From Ferdinandcohnia sp047246645 (GTDB lineage Bacteria > Bacillota > Bacilli > Bacillales > Bacillaceae_L): a stretch of 64,000 nt of DNA. How positions within the stretch are numbered: position 1 is the first letter of the stretch; each line of letters begins with the position of its first letter. The position numbers were made by a program, and so were the translations under genes. The DNA is taken from the NCBI RefSeq assembly GCF_047246645.1, contig NZ_JBFOKR010000012.1:1-64000 (forward strand). Reading direction: 5' to 3'. Shown here piece after piece: positions 32,560 to 40,873 of the stretch. Below the pieces are notes generated by a model. That model saw only the letters and a program-made list of their open reading frames with translations, made no database searches and had not been told where the DNA came from.

Positions 32560-33543
32560 GTGAGTGCAAAATTATATATAGTCGAAAAGCCGCAAACATC
32601 TCAGAAGAGTAACCAAAAGAAAAAGCGGAATTTACTACAAAGCGTGGCTTTTATAGGTAAATTCCTAACCAAAACGATTAGTATTTATCTATTATCTGCT
32701 TTTTTAATTGTATGTATTGTCTATATGCCAGACATCCAGTTTATGCCGGACCCAGAAAGTCCTGAGGGATTTCAAAGAAAGATAGGCTGGCAGCTATCTC
32801 TGTTACAAATTAAGGGATTCTTCACCCATTTAATAACAGAAGGTCACTTCGGTGTTACTAAGTCAGATAGCCCAATTTCCGGTGAGATAGCCCGGTTGTT
32901 TCCAAGAACGGGGAAAATTATTTTCACATCTTTTCTGCTTATTATGATTTTGGGCATTCTTAAAGGTATTTTTGATTTTAGACATAAGGATAGATGGTCA
33001 AGGATGTTTGGAGATCGTCTAACATCTGTACTTCATTCATTTCCAGACTTTTATTTTATTTCAGCGATGATATGGATCGTGCTTCTTTTATTTAAGCCAA
33101 TTGATTTTATGTTATTCGCTTCTGATGAATGGTACGGTTTCATACTTCCTTCCATACTTGTTTCGTTGTATCCAATAACATATGTAGCAAAAATTACCCT
33201 TTCTACCTTATTAGAAGAATCCTCGAAACAATATGTGCAGGTATCTTTTTCGAAAGGATTTACTAGTAAAATAGTCATTTACCAACATATGCTCGTGAAT
33301 TGCTTTTCGAAAATTCTTAGCCATGTGACATCAATAATGCTATTGCTACTATCAAATTTATTTATTCTAGAGTTATTTTTGGATTATAAAGGGATGGCAT
33401 TACGTTTGTATACTGCAATCCCTTTTGAGAAAGAGTTAATCATTGCCTTGGCATGGATCTTTATGACGATTGTATTTTTCACACAAATAATTTCATTCTT
33501 TTTACAGTACTATATCGACCCAACGATAAGGAGGAATCCTTAG
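32560..33543 (+). CDS. Opp/Dpp-type ABC transporter permease, DppB-like
   Basis: A 327-residue polytopic membrane protein with about six spans. The first is near 35-55 (TKTISIYLLSAFLIVCIVY), followed by a long extracellular loop. A degenerate EAA loop is visible near 225-250 (EESSKQYVQVSFSKGFTSKI), the site where an ABC ATPase docks. Length and topology are those of the DppB/OppB subunit, but sequence conservation is low. The start is GTG at 32560 with AGAAGGGGG upstream. Its partner permease begins at the next base. No ATPase or binding-protein gene is found in the cluster. Confidence 0.75.
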   Translation: MSAKLYIVEKPQTSQKSNQKKKRNLLQSVAFIGKFLTKTISIYLLSAFLIVCIVYMPDIQFMPDPESPEGFQRKIGWQLSLLQIKGFFTHLITEGHFGVTKSDSPISGEIARLFPRTGKIIFTSFLLIMILGILKGIFDFRHKDRWSRMFGDRLTSVLHSFPDFYFISAMIWIVLLLFKPIDFMLFASDEWYGFILPSILVSLYPITYVAKITLSTLLEESSKQYVQVSFSKGFTSKIVIYQHMLVNCFSKILSHVTSIMLLLLSNLFILELFLDYKGMALRLYTAIPFEKELIIALAWIFMTIVFFTQIISFFLQYYIDPTIRRNP

Positions 33544-34419
33544 ATGAACCGAGATTTAGTAATCGGTATTTCCTTATTAGCTGTTCTATTATTCTTTGCA
33601 TTGATAGGGCCACATTTACCATTTGTAGATACTGAATTTGCTGACGGTAGAATGAGATTTTTAGAGGATGGTACATTTGAACGTGCTCCTTTTCCTCCAT
33701 CTGAGAAGGATTTGCTTGGAACTGACAGAGAGGGACGGGATATCCTAAGTTTAATCATACTTGGTATTAAAGAAACCCTTTATTTTATGTTTGCTGTTAC
33801 TCTACTAAAATACGTATTATCCATTCCATTAGGTTTTATGGCAAGAAAAGGGAAAGGGGTATTTTATTCATTTTTATCTACTTGGGGCTCTGTTATGTCG
33901 GGTCTACCCATATTAATAATGGGAATTATCTTGTTCAAAACAAATCTATTCTCCATGTTAGATAATCGCTTTTTTTTAATTGTGTTATCTGTATCTTTAT
34001 TAGAGATTGGTAGGGTAGGAATGGTATTTCAACAACTTTCTCATAAAGTTTCAACTGAACCGTATATTGAGGCTGCACTGACAATTGGAACAAAGCCTTT
34101 AGGTCTTTTCAAGAACCATTATATACCTGCACTTGTGCCGGAAATCTTAGTAAACTTTATGCTTGATTTGGGTCGCATGGCTTTACTGATTGGGCAACTT
34201 GGTGTCTTTCAGGTATATTTACACTTTAAAGTTGAACTAATGGCTGACATACCAATTGTAAATAATAGCTTTAACCTTGGATCATTGCTTGGAGGAACTA
34301 AAAATGAAGTGATACGGGCGCCGTGGATTCCATTATTCCCAGCACTCGCAATTACCTATATCATTTTCACCTTTAATATGCTGGGTTCTGGAATACGAAA
34401 GAAGATAATAAATCAGTAA
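33544..34419 (+). CDS. Opp/Dpp-type ABC transporter permease, DppC-like
   Basis: A 291-residue membrane protein of the DppC/OppC kind: N-terminal span (DLVIGISLLAVLLFFALIG), the characteristic periplasmic motif PFPPSEKDLLGTDREGRDILS, then about five more spans. The coupling loop is TEPYIEAALTIGTKPLGLFKNHYIPALVP. It lies one base after its DppB-like partner and 13 bases before the secreted protein gene. An ATPase would have to be supplied from elsewhere, or the pair has another function. Control by the upstream ECF sigma factor is inferred. Confidence 0.8.
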   Translation: MNRDLVIGISLLAVLLFFALIGPHLPFVDTEFADGRMRFLEDGTFERAPFPPSEKDLLGTDREGRDILSLIILGIKETLYFMFAVTLLKYVLSIPLGFMARKGKGVFYSFLSTWGSVMSGLPILIMGIILFKTNLFSMLDNRFFLIVLSVSLLEIGRVGMVFQQLSHKVSTEPYIEAALTIGTKPLGLFKNHYIPALVPEILVNFMLDLGRMALLIGQLGVFQVYLHFKVELMADIPIVNNSFNLGSLLGGTKNEVIRAPWIPLFPALAITYIIFTFNMLGSGIRKKIINQ

Positions 34420-34432
34420 GGGGCGGGTTAAC

Positions 34433-35086
34433 TTGAAAAAGATTAAAAAAATTATGCTTTTTTCAGTTTTATGCTTTATTGGGATAATGCTAGTTTTACA
34501 GTTTGGAATTAAAGAGGATATTAAACCCGTATCGGTTTCACAGGGCTCTAATACTGCCGAAAAAAATACAAGTGAAAAAGTACCAGTAACAGAAAAAGCT
34601 GAACCAGTTACAGTTACTGTTAATGAGAAGAAACCAGAAGAGAAGAAGGAAGAGGTTGTTGTTTCAACATCGGAAAAAGGTGGCTTTTGGGATTCTAAAT
34701 CCTTTATGAAAACATTATGGAAAGAAGTAGAATTTGAATCAAAATACGAATATGAAAATCTACGAATTACTTGCGTGAGACTAGGTGGAACGAGGCATGA
34801 TGGAAAATGTATTGACCCTATATATTTTTTTAATGAGGATCCAACCACAAAAGAGGATGCATTCAACCAATTGAAAGATCATCTTCCTAAAGATGCAGTG
34901 ATAGAGAAGGAATTTCAAAAAGATGAAAAACGATATGTATATAATATGAAAAGTAACTTATTAAAAGAAAACCATTCCGGTTTCCCAATCCCTCCGAAGT
35001 ATCAAGGGGAGTTTCACTTAATACTAATTAAGGGACCAGACGATTCTTATATGGGTGCCCAAGCAAAAGTTGGTTATTACAAGTAA
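34433..35086 (+). CDS. Secreted or membrane-anchored protein sharing the anti-sigma outer domain
   Basis: A 217-residue protein with an N-terminal hydrophobic helix (KIMLFSVLCFIGIMLVLQFG) and no lipobox, followed by a Glu/Lys/Thr/Val-rich linker (about 40-80) and a C-terminal domain. The domain has KGGFWD, ITCVRLGGTRHDGKCIDPIY and a segment FNEDPTTKEDAFNQLKDHLP, which matches the order and spacing of the outer domain of the anti-sigma factor at 31735-32424. Two cysteines are conserved between them. It closes the permease operon and may be the binding or sensing partner. The start is TTG at 34433, with GGGGCGGG upstream. I do not know the family. Confidence 0.72.
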   Translation: MKKIKKIMLFSVLCFIGIMLVLQFGIKEDIKPVSVSQGSNTAEKNTSEKVPVTEKAEPVTVTVNEKKPEEKKEEVVVSTSEKGGFWDSKSFMKTLWKEVEFESKYEYENLRITCVRLGGTRHDGKCIDPIYFFNEDPTTKEDAFNQLKDHLPKDAVIEKEFQKDEKRYVYNMKSNLLKENHSGFPIPPKYQGEFHLILIKGPDDSYMGAQAKVGYYK

Positions 35087-35117
35087 TTTTATAAAACTGG
35101 TTGAAATCCACATACGT

Positions 35118-35155
35118 AAAAAGGAATGACTGCCACACTAGTCATTCCTTTATTT
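35118..35155. terminator. Bidirectional terminator
   Basis: AAGGAATGACT and AGTCATTCCTT form a perfect stem flanked by A and T runs. It lies between the convergent secreted-protein gene and nadR. Confidence 0.9.
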
Positions 35156-35156
35156 A

Positions 35157-35693
35157 TTATTGATCATTTAATAAAAAATTTGCTTCTTGCAATGCTTCAC
35201 ATGCCGCGTCTAGACGATCCGGGGAATCAGCTTCAATTGTATGAAGATGAATGCCGTCTGTTAGTAGAGAAAGGAGAGATGCTTTCGTTTCCCCTAATTT
35301 CTCGATGAAACGCTTAACCTCAAACCGGTTACTTATCATAAGCGAACCAGATATTTCACCGTATACCGGGTGTTCAACAATTACATCCTTAACCGTTACA
35401 CCATGATCAACAAGGAGATTAAGTTCATCAAGTGTTTCTTCTGCAGTATGTTTTACTGCAATAATACGAGAATAACGTTCATTTTTGGGTTGATCTTGAA
35501 TATAAATATAGCCTTGACTTGTTGCGACAATTGGTTCATTTCTAGCTTTAAGCAAGGAAATATCCTGCACGATAACCTGGCGACTAACATTTGCTCGTTT
35601 TGATAGTTCTTCACCTATAATTGGTTCAGGACTTTCCTTCAACCATTTAATGATCGTTTCTCTACGTCTTTCACCTAATAGTTTTTTATCCAT
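35157..35693 (-). CDS. nadR: NAD biosynthesis transcriptional repressor NadR/NiaR
   Basis: A 178-residue repressor of the NiaR (YrxA) family. An N-terminal winged helix (ERRRETIIKWLKESPEPIIGEELSKRANVSRQVIVQDIS) precedes a 3H domain with conserved histidines (VKHTAEETLDEL, LTDGIHLHTIEA) that bind nicotinate. With nicotinic acid bound it represses NAD synthesis genes. The start at 35693 is set by GGAG 8 bases upstream; a GTG at 35702 lies within the site. It follows nifS by 11 bases on the minus strand and faces nadBCA; the TGTCTTGACA-type boxes between them are its probable targets. Confidence 0.93.
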   Translation of the reverse strand: MDKKLLGERRRETIIKWLKESPEPIIGEELSKRANVSRQVIVQDISLLKARNEPIVATSQGYIYIQDQPKNERYSRIIAVKHTAEETLDELNLLVDHGVTVKDVIVEHPVYGEISGSLMISNRFEVKRFIEKLGETKASLLSLLTDGIHLHTIEADSPDRLDAACEALQEANFLLNDQ

Positions 35694-35704
35694 ACCATCC
35701 ACTC

Positions 35705-36847
35705 CTACGTGGTTCTATAGTTAATTTGCTTCGTAATTATATTTAATACTTCAAGTGCTTTTTCAATATGTATTTCTTCCGTTACTCTTCCAAATGATAG
35801 GCGAATCAGTTGTTTCGCTTCATCAGGCGATTTCCCAAGAGCAAGCATCGTCTTAGAGGGAGTTTGCTGACCAATTTGACACGCACTTCCAGTAGAAATT
35901 GCAATTTCATGTCGATTATATTCTAACATAACATATTGTCCTTGGGTGCCAGATACAGATAATCCAATAATATTTGCTAAACTATTCTTTGGATGCCCCT
36001 CAACTACTACCTCATGATTTATGTCTTTTATCCCGCTAATCAGCTTATCACGCAAAATAGTATAATACTTTGTAGCTTCTTCCATTTCGTTACAAATTAA
36101 TTGGGCTGCGGTGATAAATGATGCTATACCTGGTACATTTACTGTTCCAGACCGGAAACCTTTCTCATGAGAAGTACCAGGCACCAATGATTTCCATACA
36201 ACTGAAGGATTTATGTAGCAAGCTCCAACACCTTTAGGTCCATAAATTTTATGGCTCGAAATGGAGAGACTATCAATCTTTGCTTTTTTAACATCAATTG
36301 GCACTTTGCCGAAGGTTTGAACACAATCGCTATGGAAAATGATTTGATGTTCATGCAGTAACTGTCCTATTTGTTCAATTGGTTGAATGGTTCCTATTTC
36401 AGAATTTGCATGGTGAATAGATGCAAAGATAGTTTGGTCTGTTATAGCATCTCTTACATCCTCAACCTTCACTTGGCCATACTGATCCACTTGAAGATAT
36501 GTAACACAGAATCCTTCTTTTTCAAGCTGTTTACATAGGTTATAGACAGAAGAGTGTTCTGTTGAAGTAGTCATGATGTGATTACCTTTTGTTTTATTGG
36601 CATCTATAAGAGAACGAATCGCTAAAAAGTTAGATTCAGAGCCACCACTAGTAAAATAGATCCCTTCAGGTTCAGCATTTATTTTATCAGCAAGCTCTTT
36701 TCGGCATATTTCTAATAAGTGATTTGCTTGTGTACCACAATCATGAAGACTGCTTGGATTACCAAAATAATGTCTCGAAACCTCCATATATACCTGTAAA
36801 GCCTCTTCTCGTATTGGTGTTGTTGCTGCGTAATCTAAGTAAATCAT
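35705..36847 (-). CDS. nifS: Cysteine desulfurase NifS (NAD-associated)
   Basis: A 380-residue class V aminotransferase-fold PLP enzyme that removes sulfur from cysteine to build iron-sulfur clusters. The PLP lysine is in SSHKIYGPKGVG (near 200) and the catalytic cysteine in STGSACQIGQ (near 325). In B. subtilis the gene next to nadB provides sulfur for the [4Fe-4S] cluster of quinolinate synthase NadA, which fits the context. It is transcribed divergently from nadB and followed by nadR. Selenocysteine lyase activity is conceivable in a Sec-using organism but nothing here shows it. Confidence 0.95.
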   Translation of the reverse strand: MIYLDYAATTPIREEALQVYMEVSRHYFGNPSSLHDCGTQANHLLEICRKELADKINAEPEGIYFTSGGSESNFLAIRSLIDANKTKGNHIMTTSTEHSSVYNLCKQLEKEGFCVTYLQVDQYGQVKVEDVRDAITDQTIFASIHHANSEIGTIQPIEQIGQLLHEHQIIFHSDCVQTFGKVPIDVKKAKIDSLSISSHKIYGPKGVGACYINPSVVWKSLVPGTSHEKGFRSGTVNVPGIASFITAAQLICNEMEEATKYYTILRDKLISGIKDINHEVVVEGHPKNSLANIIGLSVSGTQGQYVMLEYNRHEIAISTGSACQIGQQTPSKTMLALGKSPDEAKQLIRLSFGRVTEEIHIEKALEVLNIITKQINYRTT

Positions 36848-36904
36848 ACCCTTTCATCCTCTCAGCCTCAAAATATAGAACCCTAAAAGTCTCTTTTTAA
36901 AAAA

Positions 36905-36950
36905 TGTCTTGTCATTAGTCTATATATGTGTAAATATAGATGTCAAGACA
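36905..36950. promoter_or_regulatory. Paired NadR/NiaR boxes between nifS and nadB
   Basis: TGTCTTGTCA at 36905-36914 and TGTCAAGACA (reverse complement TGTCTTGACA) at 36941-36950 lie 26 bases apart in opposite orientation, within the divergent promoter region. They resemble the NiaR operator core known from bacilli. Confidence 0.75.
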
Positions 36951-36989
36951 GTTGTAATGTCAAAATGTGTACTGAGGGAGGCTTACCTA

Positions 36990-38543
36990 ATGCCAAACAT
37001 CGACGTGATTATAATCGGGAGTGGAATTTCGGCATTAACCGCTGCTTATCGAATAAGCGCGGAAAAGAATGTGATTATCCTCACAAAGTCAAAAATAACA
37101 AACAGTAACTCTATGCTAGCACAAGGCGGCGTTGCCTCTAGTGTAGGAAATGATGACTCCTGGCATTCTCACTTTTCAGATACAGTGATTGCTGGTTGTA
37201 ACCATAATCGTGAAGACACATTGGAAGTCCTGGTTAAAAAGGGACCTGAATATATTCTTGGTCTCATCAATGAAGGCTTACATTTTGATGTGGATGAAAA
37301 CAATTTACTTATGCTTGGGAAAGAAGGCGCACATTCCACAAGACGAATTTTACACGCTGGTGGCGACGCAACAGGTAGAGCTCTTATTTTACATATGCTT
37401 GAAAAAGTTAAAAATCGGGTGACTATTATTGAGAAAGAAACAGCGATTGACCTTGTTATTGAAAATCATCGTTGTATTGGAGTTTACACACTCACACAAG
37501 ATGGTGAGATTGCTACCTATAAGGGCTGTGACGTAATTTTAGCAACCGGTGGATGCGGTGCACTTTATTCGTTTACTTCAAACGATCCATCCATTACTGG
37601 AGATGGACTCGCAATGGCATATCGAGCTGGAGCAGAACTTGTTGACCTGGAGTTTATTCAATTTCACCCAACACTTTTACATATAGATGGGAAGACTTGC
37701 GGTCTAGTTTCCGAAGCAGTAAGGGGAGAGGGAGCTGTCCTTGTCGATGAGACAGGAAGGCACATTATGAATGGCAAGCATCCATTATTGGACCTGGCTC
37801 CTAGAGATATTGTTTCCCGGCAGCTGTTTACTGAAATGCTGGCAGGTAGAAAAATCTATCTTGATGTATCAATGATTAATGATTTTCACCGTAGGTTTCC
37901 AACTATCACAAGCCTTTGCCTTGAAAATGGGGTTGCACTAGAAAGAGGTTTAATTCCTGTTATTCCAGGTGCTCATTTTTCAATGGGAGGTATCAAAACA
38001 GATATAAAAGGAAGGACTTCCATACCAGGATTATATGCAGTAGGAGAGGTTGCTTGTACAGGGGTACATGGAGCCAACCGATTAGCTAGTAATTCATTAT
38101 TAGAGGGAATTGTCTTTGGTAACTTAGTTGCCGATGACATTTTAGCAAGCCAAGTTCAATATAAACCGTTAAAAAAAGTAGTTAATAAGATTGATAGTAA
38201 TACTACAACTACTGCACTTCCTACCAAAGCAGATATTCAAAGAATGATGATAGAGAATGTGGGGATTGTCAGGAACCAAGAACGGTTAAAAGCGGCAGTT
38301 GGCTGGTTTGAAAAGTACAAAAATGAGCTTGATGGTATATCACCTTTTTCATGTACAAAAGAAGTGCTTGAAATTATCAATATGATAACGGTGGGCTGGC
38401 TAGTCGCAAGTTCAGCACTACTTAGAACCGAGAGTCGTGGCGGACATTTCCGTGAGGATTACCCAACTGAAAATAATATAGAATGGCTTCGAAAAGAGAT
38501 AACAAGAACGTGTCAAAATGAAGAATTAGTGTATTCTTTCTAA
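36990..38543 (+). CDS. nadB: L-aspartate oxidase
   Basis: A 517-residue flavoprotein that oxidises L-aspartate to iminoaspartate, the first step of de novo NAD synthesis. The FAD-binding motif GSGISALTAAY lies at 10-20, with substrate-domain motifs QGGVASSVG, the catalytic-Arg region HSTRRILHAGG and the FAD-closing GEVACTGVHGANRLASNSLLEG near 350. The start MPNIDVIIIGSG at 36990 has GGGAGG upstream; the longer reading from 36909 would run through the operator boxes. It is the first gene of nadBCA. Confidence 0.95.
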   Translation: MPNIDVIIIGSGISALTAAYRISAEKNVIILTKSKITNSNSMLAQGGVASSVGNDDSWHSHFSDTVIAGCNHNREDTLEVLVKKGPEYILGLINEGLHFDVDENNLLMLGKEGAHSTRRILHAGGDATGRALILHMLEKVKNRVTIIEKETAIDLVIENHRCIGVYTLTQDGEIATYKGCDVILATGGCGALYSFTSNDPSITGDGLAMAYRAGAELVDLEFIQFHPTLLHIDGKTCGLVSEAVRGEGAVLVDETGRHIMNGKHPLLDLAPRDIVSRQLFTEMLAGRKIYLDVSMINDFHRRFPTITSLCLENGVALERGLIPVIPGAHFSMGGIKTDIKGRTSIPGLYAVGEVACTGVHGANRLASNSLLEGIVFGNLVADDILASQVQYKPLKKVVNKIDSNTTTTALPTKADIQRMMIENVGIVRNQERLKAAVGWFEKYKNELDGISPFSCTKEVLEIINMITVGWLVASSALLRTESRGGHFREDYPTENNIEWLRKEITRTCQNEELVYSF

Positions 38544-38572
38544 ATATTTAAGTTGAGAGAAGGGGAAAAACG

Positions 38573-39400
38573 ATGAATGAAATAAAACTTAAACAGTTAC
38601 TTCAGTCTTTTTTTATTGAAGATATAGGAGAAGGAGATTTAACTAGTAACAGTATTTTTCCTGTAGATAAAAGAGGAGAAGCTAAAATTTACGCAAAGGA
38701 ATCAGGTGTACTAGCGGGTATGTCTATCATTGCAGTTGCGTACACAATACTTGACCCATCAATTGAAGTTAGATTGACAAAAAAAGACGGAGATAAAGTT
38801 CAGGCTGGAGACGTCATTGCGTATGTAGAAGGTCCTGTGGCAAAAATCCTAACTGGGGAAAGGTTGGTATTAAACCTTATACAGCGGATGAGTGGAATCG
38901 CTACAGCAACCTATCATGCTGTGTTAGCATTACAAAGCTCTCATACACGAATTTGTGATACAAGAAAAACAATTCCTGGTTTGCGGATGCTTGATAAATA
39001 CGCGGTTACTTGTGGTGGAGGATTTAATCACAGATTTGGTTTATATGATGGGGTAATGATTAAGGATAATCATATTGCATTCTGTGGTTCAATTACTGAA
39101 GCGGTTCAAACCGTACGTGCCAAGGTTGGACATATGGTGAAAATTGAGGTTGAAACAGAAACTAGAGAACAAGTTTTAGAGGCTGTCCAAGCAAATGCGG
39201 ATATCATCATGTTTGATAACCGTACACCTAGTGAGATACGTGAGTTTGTGGAGTTGGTGCCTAAACATATTGTCACCGAAGCTTCCGGTGGTATCACAAT
39301 GAATACATTGCACGAATACGGAGATACAGGTGTAGATTACATTTCATTAGGCTTTTTAACTCATTCTGTAAAAGCCTTGGATATTAGTTTAAACGTCTAA
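38573..39400 (+). CDS. nadC: Nicotinate-nucleotide pyrophosphorylase (carboxylating)
   Basis: A 275-residue quinolinate phosphoribosyltransferase that turns quinolinate and PRPP into nicotinate mononucleotide. Family motifs are intact: EDIGEGDLTS, GERLVLNLIQRMSGIAT, CDTRKTIPGLR, GGGFNHRFGLYDGVMIKDNH and EASGGI near the phosphate site. It lies 29 bases after nadB and 16 bases before nadA in one operon. Confidence 0.96.
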   Translation: MNEIKLKQLLQSFFIEDIGEGDLTSNSIFPVDKRGEAKIYAKESGVLAGMSIIAVAYTILDPSIEVRLTKKDGDKVQAGDVIAYVEGPVAKILTGERLVLNLIQRMSGIATATYHAVLALQSSHTRICDTRKTIPGLRMLDKYAVTCGGGFNHRFGLYDGVMIKDNHIAFCGSITEAVQTVRAKVGHMVKIEVETETREQVLEAVQANADIIMFDNRTPSEIREFVELVPKHIVTEASGGITMNTLHEYGDTGVDYISLGFLTHSVKALDISLNV

Positions 39401-39416
39401 GAGGGAGTGGGAAGTT

Positions 39417-40529
39417 ATGAATATTTTAGAGATGATGCAAAAAAGCACAAACTCAAATGTTATTCCTGATTACTATAAATCATTAACGATAGAAGAGATG
39501 GAAGAGCGTGTAATGGAAATAAAAGCGCGCCTCGGAAAGCGGTTGTTCATACCTGGCCATCATTACCAAAAGGATGAAGTTATCAAGTTTGCAGATGCAA
39601 CAGGTGATTCTCTTAAACTAGCGCAAATATCTGCTGAAAACAAGGATGCTGAGTTTATTGCCTTTTGTGGTGTTCATTTTATGGCTGAGACCGCAGATAT
39701 GTTAACAAAAGAAGACCAATTTGTATTCTTACCTGATATGCGTGCTGGTTGTTCAATGGCTGATATGGCTGACATGAACCAAACGGAAAGATGCTGGCAT
39801 GTCCTTCAAGAAACCTTTGGAGACACGGTTCTTCCATTAACATATGTAAACTCAACAGCAGCAATTAAAGCATTTGTTGGGAAAAATGGTGGTGCAACTG
39901 TTACATCTTCAAATGCAAGACAAATGTTAGAATGGGCGTTCACACAAAAAGAGAGAATATTATTTTTACCAGACCAGCACCTTGGTCGAAATACCGCCTA
40001 CGATATGGGTATACCTTTGGATCAGATGGCAGTATGGAATCCAATTACAAATGCCTTTGAATATGAAGGAAACTTAGAGAATGTAAAAGTTATCTTATGG
40101 AAGGGACATTGTTCTGTACATGAAAACTTTACTCCTGCGAATGTAGAAATGATTCGGAAATCAAAGCCGGACATGAACATCATTGTGCATCCTGAATGTC
40201 CTTTTGAAACAGTAGAACTGGCTGATTACGCCGGCTCAACAAGCTATATCATTGACACTATTGAAAGAGCGCCTGCTGGAAGTAAATGGGCAATTGGCAC
40301 AGAGATGAATCTTGTTCAACGTATTATTCAGCAACATAAAGATAAGGAAATAGTATCTCTTAATCCACATCTTTGTGCATGCTTAACAATGAATCGAATC
40401 GATCTTCCGCATTTGCTATGGTCATTAGATATGATTGAAAAAGGGGAGAGAAGCCAAATAATTAAAGTACCAGCGGAGATTACGAAAGATGCAGTACTTG
40501 CGTTAAATAGGATGCTGGAGAGGGCTTAA
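39417..40529 (+). CDS. nadA: Quinolinate synthase
   Basis: A 370-residue [4Fe-4S] enzyme condensing iminoaspartate with dihydroxyacetone phosphate to quinolinate. Cluster cysteines are visible near 112 (RAGCSMAD), 231 (KGHCSVHE) and 320 (LCACLTMN), the same positions as in B. subtilis NadA. The PGHHYQKDEV motif near 47-56 is typical of the longer Bacillus type. The ATG has GAGGGAG upstream. It is the last gene of the nadBCA operon; behind it is the spaced hairpin array. Confidence 0.96.
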   Translation: MNILEMMQKSTNSNVIPDYYKSLTIEEMEERVMEIKARLGKRLFIPGHHYQKDEVIKFADATGDSLKLAQISAENKDAEFIAFCGVHFMAETADMLTKEDQFVFLPDMRAGCSMADMADMNQTERCWHVLQETFGDTVLPLTYVNSTAAIKAFVGKNGGATVTSSNARQMLEWAFTQKERILFLPDQHLGRNTAYDMGIPLDQMAVWNPITNAFEYEGNLENVKVILWKGHCSVHENFTPANVEMIRKSKPDMNIIVHPECPFETVELADYAGSTSYIIDTIERAPAGSKWAIGTEMNLVQRIIQQHKDKEIVSLNPHLCACLTMNRIDLPHLLWSLDMIEKGERSQIIKVPAEITKDAVLALNRMLERA

Positions 40530-40558
40530 TCTTATTATAGTTTGGGTCCAATATAAGT

Positions 40559-40785
40559 GTATTCAATAGTGCTATGAAAGACAGAATTCAACTTATTTCA
40601 AGAGAAGTGTTCTTCATCAGTGCTATGAAAGACAAAGCATGGTTTTTATTTAGGTAAACTGTCCTTCATCTAAGGTATGAAGGACATACATTGATTTTTT
40701 TCCGTATAAGTGTTCTTCATCAATGCTATGAAAGACAAAGTTAGACAATATTGCCTATAATATGTCTTTCATGACTAAAAAGACA
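40559..40785. repeat. Array of spaced hairpin repeats, about 51-bp period
   Basis: Four clear 24-25-bp hairpins start at 40559, 40609, 40661 and 40712, and a degenerate fifth at 40764. The usual form is GTTCTTCAT, a six- or seven-base loop and ATGAAAGAC. The third copy reads GTCCTTCAT...ATGAAGGAC, keeping pairing through changes on both arms. The 26-27-base stretches between differ. No ORF is seen. The array fills the space between nadA and the ilvD terminator. Confidence 0.75.
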
Positions 40786-40828
40786 GACAAACTTACAGCG
40801 ATTTAGAATTATTCTACCAATAAAATAA

Positions 40829-40858
40829 CAGCCCGATTCCACCTAAGGAATCAGGCTT
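40829..40858 (-). terminator. Terminator of ilvD
   Basis: On the minus strand AGCCTGATTCC and GGAATCGGGCT pair (one G-T), followed by GTTATTTT. Confidence 0.82.
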
Positions 40859-40873
40859 ACATCTATTTATCTA

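Noticed and set aside
35705..36847. Considered as SelA or a dedicated selenocysteine lyase
   Set aside because: Sequence and gene context (nadR, nadBCA) identify the NAD-linked cysteine desulfurase NifS.
40559..40785. Spaced repeats looking like a small CRISPR array
   Set aside because: Repeat units diverge, intervening stretches of 26-27 bases share composition and parts of sequence, there are no cas genes and no leader. Better described as a hairpin array.
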